NCBI GenBank assembly: GCA_018056685.1
Contig: JAGPFC010000015.1
Coordinates: 1 to 64,000 of the forward strand
Length of the DNA: 64,000 nucleotides
Reading direction: 5' to 3'
Source: Smithella sp.
Lineage (GTDB): Bacteria > Desulfobacterota > Syntrophia > Syntrophales > Smithellaceae
The notes under the pieces were generated by a model. That model saw only the letters and a list, made by a program, of their open reading frames with translations. It searched no databases and was not told the DNA's origin. Positions 44,168-52,300 of this stretch are shown here, piece by piece (position 1 is the stretch's first letter; every line of letters begins with the position of its first letter). Both the position numbers and the translations under genes were made by a program.

Positions 44168-45037
44168 ATGTCCCATAAACCCCAAAAAGAAGATATTGCC
44201 GGCGGGCAAGCGATTATCGAAGGCGTCATGATGCGTCACGGCAACAAGATTGCCGCGGCGGTCCGGCGGCCGGACAAGCAGATCGTTTTCCAGGAACGTG
44301 AATACATTCCACTGACCAAAAGATACAAGGTTCTGGGATGGATGTTCATCCGGGGGACCATCACGTTGTTTGAGATGATGATTGTCGGCATCAAATGTCT
44401 GATGTTTTCCGCCGATGTGGCCCTGTCTGAAGAAGAAAAGAAACCCAAAGACTGGGAAATGTATCTCTCCTTCGTGATCAGTTTCTCCATCGCAATCTTT
44501 TTCTTTGTCATCATACCGGCTTTCTTTTTTACCAAAGTTAAATTTTACATCGATAATGTGATCTTATTGAACATTCTCGAAGGATGCGTCCGTCTCGGCA
44601 TGTTTCTCTGTTTTCTGGCCGCGACGCTCCTGATGGACGATATGAAGCGTGTTTACATGTATCATGGCGCTGAGCATAAAACCGTTTTTGCCTGGGAAAA
44701 CGGACAGGAACTTACCGTCGAGAATGTTAAAAACTTTTCCACCCGTCACCCGCGCTGCGGCACGAGTTTCATTCTTTTTGTCATGATTGTTTCCATTCTG
44801 GTTTTTTCACTGCTGGGACGTCCTGATTTCATCCACCGCGTTATCTATAAAATATTGCTGCTCCCGGTTGTGGCCGGCATATCTTATGAAGCCATCCGTT
44901 TTACCGGCAAGTATCATCACTCCAGACTCGTCCATCTGCTCAGTTGGCCGGGATTGATGCTGCAAAAAATTACCACGCGCGAACCTTCCGATGATCAGAT
45001 TGAAGTGGCTATCGCCGCCATGAAGAAAGTCATCTGA
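44168..45037 (+). CDS. DUF1385-family (YqhQ-like) membrane protein
   Basis: A 289-residue protein with the family opening GGQAIIEGVMMRHG and the core motif DDMKRVYMYHGAEHKTVFAWE, then HPRCGTSFILFVM. About five hydrophobic segments occur (near 60-80, 100-122, 138-158, 195-215 and 220-240). The invariant His/Glu/Cys residues (YHGAEHK, RCGT) suggest a catalytic or metal site, but no function is established. The family is common in anaerobes. It is upstream of the LysM gene by 148 bp. Confidence 0.9.
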   Translation: MSHKPQKEDIAGGQAIIEGVMMRHGNKIAAAVRRPDKQIVFQEREYIPLTKRYKVLGWMFIRGTITLFEMMIVGIKCLMFSADVALSEEEKKPKDWEMYLSFVISFSIAIFFFVIIPAFFFTKVKFYIDNVILLNILEGCVRLGMFLCFLAATLLMDDMKRVYMYHGAEHKTVFAWENGQELTVENVKNFSTRHPRCGTSFILFVMIVSILVFSLLGRPDFIHRVIYKILLLPVVAGISYEAIRFTGKYHHSRLVHLLSWPGLMLQKITTREPSDDQIEVAIAAMKKVI

Positions 45038-45185
45038 TAGCCGTCGGAAGATTTCCGGAATTTTTCCTTAGGAAATGGTTCTTATCATTTAAACTGCACA
45101 TAAGTTGTTGACTTTTCCGGTTAATTGGTGTAATTAATTAAACATATTCAAGATTTTCAATATTTCAACCAGGGGGAAGTCATTC

Positions 45186-46988
45186 ATGTTTAAGCGCCTT
45201 ACAATGATTCTGATTATTCTTTGTGCTTCAATTGCCTTGGTTTATCAACCCTCCGCCGCAAAAGAAGACACCGCACAGCTCAAATTTCGTAAAACGGCTA
45301 TTACCAGCAATAAGTTATATACCTACACGGTTAAGGAAGGAGATGTGATTTCTACCATCATCAGAAAAATTCCCGGCGTCAAAGAAAAAGATATAGCCAG
45401 AAATTATCAGTTGATCAAAGAACTGAATCCGGACGTCCCTGATCTCGAAAATCTGGAGCCAGGACAACTGCTTGTCATTCCCGGAAAGCCCGAAATCGCG
45501 GCAGAAGAAACGAAATTAGAGCGGACACCAGCTCCCGAAGCATCCACTCCGAAAATAACACCCCCGCCGCCTCCCAGGGCGCCGGTCAAACAGGTTGCGG
45601 AACCGGCAAAACCCAAACCTGTAAAAACTTATGTTGCCGCCACGCAGAATATTCCGACCCCAAAAAAGATTTATAAAATAAAAAGAGGCGATACTTTATA
45701 CAAGATCATTCGCCGTGAACTGAAGGCCAGTGAAAGCGACATCCCGTTAAATGTCAAATTCATTAAATCCATTAATCCGCATATTAGAAATGTGAATAAA
45801 ATTTATTCGGGAACAATTATTAAATTGCCCGGAAAAACTTTATTTGTCAAAACACCTGATGATCTGCAACCGGTAACGCGCGAGATGACATCCAGTTTGG
45901 AAAAATCGTATCAACCTGAAAAAATAATCGAAGTCAAAGAAAAGAAAGTTATGCCTCCGGAGGCACGTCTGGCGGTTCTAAAGCAGGTGATCAGCCAGAT
46001 GAACGGCACCATCGCAACAAGCGGAAATTACTATCTTCCCATACCGAAAGCCGGTCAGGTCACGATTGACTGTGCTCAAATGCCTGTTGTTGAGTTCGAT
46101 GATAATACGACCGTCTTTATAGACCTGGAAAATCGCGCCCATGCCAATCTGAGAAGGATGATTAGCGACAACTGGACAAACTACTTCCTGGTTAAAGTAG
46201 ATAAAGCCGATGACGTCATTTCTATTTTAAGAAAAGTGATTAACAGTACCAAAAACTACAGTATGATGAAAAGCGAGAAACCTTTAATCCTCGGCGCTTT
46301 ACCTCCGGTCCAAATGGTTGTTGACTGGATCATCGCTAAATCAAACAGCACGCAACCGATTCAGGCCATACGCTCGATTGATGAAAATAATCTTCTCCTG
46401 CCCAAATCGGTTAAGAATTATTACCAGAAGAATGGTTTGATTGTTCATGAAATATCGGAGGAATCAGGAATGGTCGGGAAACCGGAAGAGCTATACTCAT
46501 TACCGCCAATTCCTGTTTTTCCCAGAACTTCCGCTCAAGATTTTGCTTATGCCCTCGTGACAACCTTAGGATTGAACGCTGAGAAAGACGTCGATATTCA
46601 ACTCTTCGACACCGTAAAAGACGGTTTTAACCTATCCATTAAAGCAGATGTTTTGGTGAACAAGGGTGGCCGGAAATATGTTGTCTATTCACAAGCTCTT
46701 TCTCCGCAATTCATCAACGCGTTAAAACAGGCGGGGAACGAAACCATTTTTGTCAGCGACTCTGCATCGCCTAAAAATAATTTGGAAAGTATTTTGAACG
46801 GTCTTCAAATTCCTTTTGCTTTCGGCAACTACACCTTTTCAGGACAGGTCAAAAACCAGGCGCCCTACACTTTAAAATTCGATGGCACCAGAATTAATCA
46901 GGATTTGTATGTGGTTGATTTTGATATTGACCCGGAATTACGCGGTCTGCTCAAAGAAGTGTGGTCCGTCAATATAGCCAAATATTGA
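45186..46988 (+). CDS. Secreted protein with two LysM domains
   Basis: A 600-residue exported protein. A signal peptide (cleaved near SAAKE, about residue 25) precedes LysM 1 (about 38-96, YTVKEGDVISTIIRKI) and a Pro/Ala-rich linker (about 105-150). LysM 2 follows (about 158-215, YKIKRGDTLYKIIRREL), then 380 residues without a recognised domain. LysM domains bind peptidoglycan; the long C-terminal region may be the effector part. It ends 9 bp before the PP-loop gene start. Confidence 0.85.
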   Translation: MFKRLTMILIILCASIALVYQPSAAKEDTAQLKFRKTAITSNKLYTYTVKEGDVISTIIRKIPGVKEKDIARNYQLIKELNPDVPDLENLEPGQLLVIPGKPEIAAEETKLERTPAPEASTPKITPPPPPRAPVKQVAEPAKPKPVKTYVAATQNIPTPKKIYKIKRGDTLYKIIRRELKASESDIPLNVKFIKSINPHIRNVNKIYSGTIIKLPGKTLFVKTPDDLQPVTREMTSSLEKSYQPEKIIEVKEKKVMPPEARLAVLKQVISQMNGTIATSGNYYLPIPKAGQVTIDCAQMPVVEFDDNTTVFIDLENRAHANLRRMISDNWTNYFLVKVDKADDVISILRKVINSTKNYSMMKSEKPLILGALPPVQMVVDWIIAKSNSTQPIQAIRSIDENNLLLPKSVKNYYQKNGLIVHEISEESGMVGKPEELYSLPPIPVFPRTSAQDFAYALVTTLGLNAEKDVDIQLFDTVKDGFNLSIKADVLVNKGGRKYVVYSQALSPQFINALKQAGNETIFVSDSASPKNNLESILNGLQIPFAFGNYTFSGQVKNQAPYTLKFDGTRINQDLYVVDFDIDPELRGLLKEVWSVNIAKY

Positions 46989-46997
46989 TGACGGCTC

Positions 46998-47969
46998 ATG
47001 GTTAAAGCAATTGCCCTCTTTTCGGGCGGATTAGACAGCATATTAGCCGCGGAATTGGTGCGCAGGCAGAACATTGAAGTTCTTTGCCTGACCTTTACCA
47101 CTCCCTTCTTTAATGCCCAAAAAGCGCAAGGCGCTATCCAACAAATTAATCTTCACCTATGCATTCAGGATATAACAGCAGAGCATCTGGAGATGCTTAA
47201 ATCACCCCGCTATGGTTACGGAAAGAATATGAATCCATGCATCGATTGCCACACATTGATGCTGAAAATTGCCGGGAAAAAAATGGAGGAAACGGGAAGC
47301 GATTTCATTCTTACCGGCGAAGTTCTTGGTCAGCGTCCCATGTCACAAAATAAACAGTCCCTTTATGTAGTCGCCAAAAACTCCGGTTACCAGGATTATA
47401 TTTTACGACCTTTGAGTGCCAAATTGCTAGACCCTATCAAGGCGGAACGGGAAAGCCGGATCGATCGCTCCCGTTTGCTTTCGATTCAGGGACGAGGCCG
47501 TAAGGATCAGATAAAACTGGCTGCCGATTTCGGCATTCGTGATTACGCGCCTCCGGCAGGAGGCTGTCTTCTTACCGATCCGATATTTTCCCTGCGGCTG
47601 CGGGATTTATTTACCCACCATGAAGATCGTCATTATCGCGACTTTGAACTTCTCAAATTCGGGCGCCATTTCCGTCTGAATGAAAGCTGCAAAATCATTG
47701 TCGGCCGGAATAACGCGGACAACGAGGCCATAAAAAAACTGGTGACGGACGATGATCTAATTTTCAAAATGAAAAACTTCCCCGGTCCGCTTGTTATCGT
47801 GCCTTATGGAAATGAGAACGCTGCGCAAAATGCCGCCTCACTTTGCGTCCGGTACAGTGATGCACCTGATGATACAGAAGAAGATGTGATTTATCAGTAT
47901 CAGAACTCATCCAAAACGATCAGGGCTAAAGCAGCTTCAAAAGAAGATTGCCAGCAATGGATTATTTAA
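46998..47969 (+). CDS. PP-loop ATP-pyrophosphatase, tRNA thiolation (MnmA/ThiI-like) family
   Basis: A 323-residue protein beginning with a PP-loop (ALFSGGLDSILAAEL) and carrying the Cys pair context NPCIDCHTLML and, further on, APPAGGCLLTD. This is the architecture of a family annotated as tRNA 2- or 4-thiouridine synthase-related and frequent in anaerobes. The C-terminal part (about 210-323) lacks a rhodanese domain, unlike enteric ThiI. tRNA thiolation is likely; the exact base is unknown. ATG at 46998. Confidence 0.82.
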   Translation: MVKAIALFSGGLDSILAAELVRRQNIEVLCLTFTTPFFNAQKAQGAIQQINLHLCIQDITAEHLEMLKSPRYGYGKNMNPCIDCHTLMLKIAGKKMEETGSDFILTGEVLGQRPMSQNKQSLYVVAKNSGYQDYILRPLSAKLLDPIKAERESRIDRSRLLSIQGRGRKDQIKLAADFGIRDYAPPAGGCLLTDPIFSLRLRDLFTHHEDRHYRDFELLKFGRHFRLNESCKIIVGRNNADNEAIKKLVTDDDLIFKMKNFPGPLVIVPYGNENAAQNAASLCVRYSDAPDDTEEDVIYQYQNSSKTIRAKAASKEDCQQWII

Positions 47970-47999
47970 ACCGAGTTGATCGTTGTAAATTTTGGACAA

Positions 48000-49544
48000 C
48001 TAGTCGGTCATTTGATGTTCCGGTCGCAGTAGATCGTCAATCGTTTTGACCGGATTGAAAACAATCAACGGTGCCTTCACGAAAACGGTGTTCCACTTCG
48101 CCATGGCTCCATTCCAGAGGCCAGGCACTTCCAGCGCGTTGATCATTCTCCCCTTTTCATGTTTCCGTGAAATCAAATAAGCGTTATGATCAACATAATC
48201 GGCCAGTTTAAACTTCTGTCCCCGGTAATCTTTCAGACAACAAATCATGTCCACCGGATTAAAAAATTGCGCTTTCTCCCATAGGGAGACCTGTTCCGGA
48301 TTGTTTTGCTCAACATGAATCTTCTCGACAATCTGCAGGGATTGCGTCCCATCTTTTTCTTTTACCCAAAAAGGACCACCCCCGGGCTCTCCTTCATTTT
48401 TCACCATCGCGCAGACGCGCAAAGGTCTGTTTAATTTTGATACCAGATAATTTTTTTTATCCCGGTGCGATTGCCCGTCAAAATCGTGCGGAAAAACAAT
48501 ATTTAACTTCTCCGAACAGAAAGAAACGATTGATTCGATCTGCGAAGCGGTGATTTTCGATTTTTTTAATTGTTGAATGGCGGAAAATATTTCTTCCTGA
48601 AGACCAACAGCCAACCCGCCCATGATTTTCTTATAGGGAATGATTGCTTCCAAAAGCCTTGCCGGAGCAATGTTGTCAATGTTTTTCACAAAAATGAAAT
48701 CTGCGTCTAATTGCTGTAAATTGTCAAGCAGGGTGCCGTGACCACCCGGACGGAAAACAAGATTTCCCCGGTTATCTCTAATGGGCAGATTATTTTCATC
48801 AACGGCAAGAATGTCCGTTGATGGTGACTGATCCGACAACGAGATTTTGTATTTTATCTGGTATAGATTTTCGTAGAAGGGCTGCGTCTCTTTTATTTTT
48901 TTAACGATATTTTTTTTATGTTCCGGAGAAACAGTGAAATGCAGATGACAGATGTTGTTTCTGGAGCGAACATAATGCGCGCCTTCCATCAGATGTTCTT
49001 CCAGCGCGGTACGCACATCCTCCTGTCCATACGAATGAAAATGAATGAGCGCCTTGGGCAGCCGGCCGTAATTCAATCCTTCCGGTGATAAAATATAATC
49101 CAGAATGTTTTTAATGTTTTTTTGTCTGACGTGTTGATAAATCCGCGCGTCTCTTTGAATGAAGCTGTAGAAGGGTTGTTTTTTCAAACTGCGGAGAAAT
49201 AATTGATTGCGTTGTGCAGACCCGAATCCTTGATCATCCATTACGTTAAACCATTCGGCAAACATGCGGCTTGCGGCGCCGGAAGCAGGAATAAATTTCA
49301 CAAACCGATATTCGACGGATTTTTTTTCATAAAGCGCAATCCATCTTTTTCTTTGCGCCGGAGAAACGGATATAATCCCGTCATGCAACACACACGGTCT
49401 GTTCAGGTGGATATAACGCGGACCTTTCCGGTAAAGGGCCAGTTGCCGTTCCAGATCACTTAATTTCAGGCCACGTTTTTCTATCTGCCGAATATCTTTT
49501 CGGGAAAAAATAAGACTGTTTTGATTTTTCAATCTATTTTTCAT
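48000..49544 (-). CDS. DUF4301-family protein
   Basis: A 514-residue cytoplasmic protein with the family segments FVKFIPASGAASRMFAEW, VFRPGGHGTLLDNLQQL, FVKNIDNIAP and EGEPGGGPFWVK. The GGHGTLL and ASGAASRMF pieces resemble sugar nucleotidyltransferase (UDP-sugar pyrophosphorylase) loops, so nucleotidyl transfer is a reasonable guess, but the family is uncharacterised. It is the only minus-strand gene in the 44-57 kb block and may have its own promoter. Confidence 0.8.
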   Translation of the reverse strand: MKNRLKNQNSLIFSRKDIRQIEKRGLKLSDLERQLALYRKGPRYIHLNRPCVLHDGIISVSPAQRKRWIALYEKKSVEYRFVKFIPASGAASRMFAEWFNVMDDQGFGSAQRNQLFLRSLKKQPFYSFIQRDARIYQHVRQKNIKNILDYILSPEGLNYGRLPKALIHFHSYGQEDVRTALEEHLMEGAHYVRSRNNICHLHFTVSPEHKKNIVKKIKETQPFYENLYQIKYKISLSDQSPSTDILAVDENNLPIRDNRGNLVFRPGGHGTLLDNLQQLDADFIFVKNIDNIAPARLLEAIIPYKKIMGGLAVGLQEEIFSAIQQLKKSKITASQIESIVSFCSEKLNIVFPHDFDGQSHRDKKNYLVSKLNRPLRVCAMVKNEGEPGGGPFWVKEKDGTQSLQIVEKIHVEQNNPEQVSLWEKAQFFNPVDMICCLKDYRGQKFKLADYVDHNAYLISRKHEKGRMINALEVPGLWNGAMAKWNTVFVKAPLIVFNPVKTIDDLLRPEHQMTD

Positions 49545-49684
49545 AAGTTTTCAATAACATCAACACCAGGCATTGACAAGAAGAATCGTGGTCCGGTCTT
49601 CCTTGTCGCAAAATCAATGACTGGGGCTTGTTAAGATTTGACAAAACTGTTTTACACGAGTAAACATACCAGAAAGAGGAAGAT

Positions 49685-50821
49685 ATGTTCAACAAGCTCC
49701 ATCCATCCATAAGAATTCTTTTAATGGTTGCCATCATATTGTTGATGGCAATCGCCGCGGAAGCGCGTTCTGATAATCATCAATCCGAAATACAAGCCCT
49801 CCTTCAGGCATTGAAAATTAAGGAACCGCTTCATTTCTGCAATGAACCGGTTCCTCTCGATGAAGCGGACGTTCAAGAGAGACTGGAAAGAGAACTGCTT
49901 ATCGCTTTGAACGACCGCGACAGCGTCATTCTCTGGCTTAAGCGTTCCTCACGTTATTTTCCCTATATCGAAAAAACATTCAAAGAGCATTCCCTTCCTG
50001 ATGATCTGAAATATGTGGTCATTGCTGAAAGTTCTCTGAAACCCCTGGCAACCTCTTCCAAGGGAGCCGTGGGTTTCTGGCAATTTATTGAAAGCACCGG
50101 TGACCGCTACGGCATGAAGATAACCAGCAACATTGACGAACGCCGCAATCTCTTCTCCTCCACCGGCGCAGCGATAAAATACTTCCAGGATCTTTATGCC
50201 CATTTCGGTTCGTGGACACTGGCCGCAGCCGCCTACAATATGGGAGAGGACGGTCTGAAAACGGAAATGCTCATGCAGAAAGAAAACAATTATTACCGAC
50301 TGTATCTGAATGAAGAAACGCAGAGATATCTTTTTCGAATTCTTGCCGCAAAAATGATCCTGTCCGATCCCGCGAAATACGGTTATTCCTTAAAGGAAGA
50401 CGATCTTTACAAACCGCTGTTGTTTGATACGATCGAATTAACCATCAGTGATCCTGTACCGATTCATGTCGTTGCCAAAGCGGCCAATACCTATTTTAAG
50501 GTTATTAAAGACCTGAATCCTCATATCAAAAATTATTATCTAAACGCCGGCAAATATAATATTTTAATTCCCCAAGGCGCTTCCTCCGGATTTGTGGAAC
50601 GATATGACGCTTTGCTTAAGCAATATCAGGAAGAGAAGGAGAAATCTGTTTATACGGTCAAAAATGGCGATTCTCTTTATGTCATTGCCAAACGCTTTAA
50701 CGTTTCGATCAAAGCCATTATGCTCTGGAATGGTATCTCCAACGGTAAGAATATTTCTCCCGGAGATAAACTGCTCATTTTTTCAGAATCGGAAAAACCA
50801 GCGTCTGCAGACAAACAATAA
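49685..50821 (+). CDS. MltD-like lytic murein transglycosylase with LysM
   Basis: A 378-residue exported enzyme. A signal peptide (about 1-27) is followed by an SLT domain with catalytic Glu in VIAESSLKPLATSSKGAVGFWQF (about residues 115-137) and AYNMGEDGL. A weak LysM-like region (about 250-300) comes next, then a clear C-terminal LysM (VYTVKNGDSLYVIAKRFNVS, about 320-370). It cleaves peptidoglycan glycan strands to 1,6-anhydro ends. GAGGAAG precedes the ATG at 49685. Confidence 0.92.
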   Translation: MFNKLHPSIRILLMVAIILLMAIAAEARSDNHQSEIQALLQALKIKEPLHFCNEPVPLDEADVQERLERELLIALNDRDSVILWLKRSSRYFPYIEKTFKEHSLPDDLKYVVIAESSLKPLATSSKGAVGFWQFIESTGDRYGMKITSNIDERRNLFSSTGAAIKYFQDLYAHFGSWTLAAAAYNMGEDGLKTEMLMQKENNYYRLYLNEETQRYLFRILAAKMILSDPAKYGYSLKEDDLYKPLLFDTIELTISDPVPIHVVAKAANTYFKVIKDLNPHIKNYYLNAGKYNILIPQGASSGFVERYDALLKQYQEEKEKSVYTVKNGDSLYVIAKRFNVSIKAIMLWNGISNGKNISPGDKLLIFSESEKPASADKQ

Positions 50822-50880
50822 TCCTTTCCTTTTGCATAAAAGGCAGGCTTTGTTTGTCGTCTTCCTTCATTCACAATGAC

Positions 50881-50908
50881 TTGACAAATATCGCGTTTGT
50901 GTTTTAAT
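50881..50908 (+). promoter_or_regulatory. Promoter candidate for nadA
   Basis: TTGACA (50881-50886), a 16-bp spacer and TTTAAT (50903-50908) lie 22 bp before the nadA ATG, after the MltD-like gene stops at 50821. Confidence 0.55.
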
Positions 50909-50930
50909 CATTCATCAGGTTATTTTTAAC

Positions 50931-51857
50931 ATGACAGGGAACCATTATCCTATGACCATCACCGAAAAGATTAGCAGACTAAAAAAAGAAAAAAATGCCG
51001 TTGTGCTGGCGCATAATTATCAACTGCCGGAAATTCAGGACATTGCTGATTTCGTTGGTGACTCACTGGGGCTGAGCCTGCAAGCCGCAAAAACAGATGC
51101 TTCCGTCATAGTCTTTTGCGGTGTTCATTTCATGGCGGAAACCGCCAAGATATTATCGCCGCAAAAAACAGTGCTGCTGCCAGAAAAGAACGCCGGTTGT
51201 CTGATGGCCGATATGATTGACGCCGAGGGCTTGAAAGCTCTTCAGTCCGCTCATCCCGATGCGGTGACCGTTTGCTATGTGAACTCTTCCGCCGCCGTCA
51301 AAGCACTTTGCGACTACTGCTGCACTTCCGCCAATGCCTTGAAGATGACCAGAAAAATTCTTGCCCAAAACCGGGATATTATTTTTGTTCCCGATCAAAA
51401 TCTCGGGCGGTATGTTTCCGGGCAATTAAATCATGATTTCATCCTGTGGGAAGGTTGCTGCCCCATTCATGCCGACATTACGCCGGAAGACATCCAACAG
51501 ACCAGAAAGCTTCATCCTCAGGCAAAAGTGATCGTTCATCCGGAATGCAAACCGGCCATCACCGCCCTGGCCGACATTGTCTCGTCCACGGAAGGCATGA
51601 CCCGCTATGTCAAGAATTCTCCGGACAAAGAATTCATCATCGGTACGGAAATCGGCATCATTCACCGATTGCAAAAAGAAAATCCGGAAAAGAGTTTCTA
51701 TCCCGCTTCAGATCAAGCCGTCTGCGCGGACATGAAAAAAATAAATCTGGAAAAAGTTCTGTGGTCGCTGGAAAACATGTCTTATGAAATAACGCTGTCA
51801 ACGGAAATCGCCGACCGGGCCAGACTTTCCATAGACAGAATGCTGCAAACCCTATAA
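50931..51857 (+). CDS. nadA: Quinolinate synthase A
   Basis: A 308-residue 4Fe-4S enzyme joining iminoaspartate and dihydroxyacetone phosphate to quinolinate, the first committed NAD precursor. Cysteine contexts AGCLMADM, WEGCCPIHA and HPECKPAI supply cluster ligands; LAHNYQLPEIQDIADFVGDS and STEGMTRY are family motifs. An internal ATG at 50952 is an alternative start. nadB and nadC are not in the window. Confidence 0.95.
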   Translation: MTGNHYPMTITEKISRLKKEKNAVVLAHNYQLPEIQDIADFVGDSLGLSLQAAKTDASVIVFCGVHFMAETAKILSPQKTVLLPEKNAGCLMADMIDAEGLKALQSAHPDAVTVCYVNSSAAVKALCDYCCTSANALKMTRKILAQNRDIIFVPDQNLGRYVSGQLNHDFILWEGCCPIHADITPEDIQQTRKLHPQAKVIVHPECKPAITALADIVSSTEGMTRYVKNSPDKEFIIGTEIGIIHRLQKENPEKSFYPASDQAVCADMKKINLEKVLWSLENMSYEITLSTEIADRARLSIDRMLQTL

Positions 51858-51901
51858 TTTTGAGAAAGCGTTATCGATTGAATTTCCGGAGATAGAATTT
51901 C

Positions 51902-52279
51902 ATGAAGAAAAAAATAATTTCGACAAAGGAAGTTCCCGTCGCCGGACCCTATTCGGCAGCCGTGGAAGCCAACGATCTGATTTTTATTTCCGGTCAACTG
52001 CCTGTCCATCCGGTTACCGGCGAGCTGATCACTGACATCAAAAAGGCCACAAGACAGATCCTGATCAACATCCAGACCCTTTTGAAGAAGACAGATCTGG
52101 ACCTTCGCCATATTGTCAAAACAACGATCTTTTTAAAAGATATCCAAGATTTTCAGTCCGTCAATGAAATTTATGCTGAGTTCTTTCCGCAAGACCCTCC
52201 GGCCCGCTCAACCGTTGAAGTCAGCGTTTTACCGAAAGGTGCACTGATTGAAATAGAAGCTATCGCAGTAAGAAATTAA
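51902..52279 (+). CDS. RidA-family enamine/imine deaminase
   Basis: A 125-residue RidA/YjgF protein that hydrolyses reactive 2-aminoacrylate and related imines. The signature includes GPYSAAVEANDLIFISGQLP, the Arg in PPARSTVEVSVLPKGALIEIEAIAV, and a trimer-forming fold. It lies 44 bp after nadA. NadA uses iminoaspartate, itself an imine; the pairing may be more than chance but is not evidence of a shared pathway. Confidence 0.93.
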   Translation: MKKKIISTKEVPVAGPYSAAVEANDLIFISGQLPVHPVTGELITDIKKATRQILINIQTLLKKTDLDLRHIVKTTIFLKDIQDFQSVNEIYAEFFPQDPPARSTVEVSVLPKGALIEIEAIAVRN

Positions 52280-52300
52280 ACCCGTTTTCATGATAATTTT

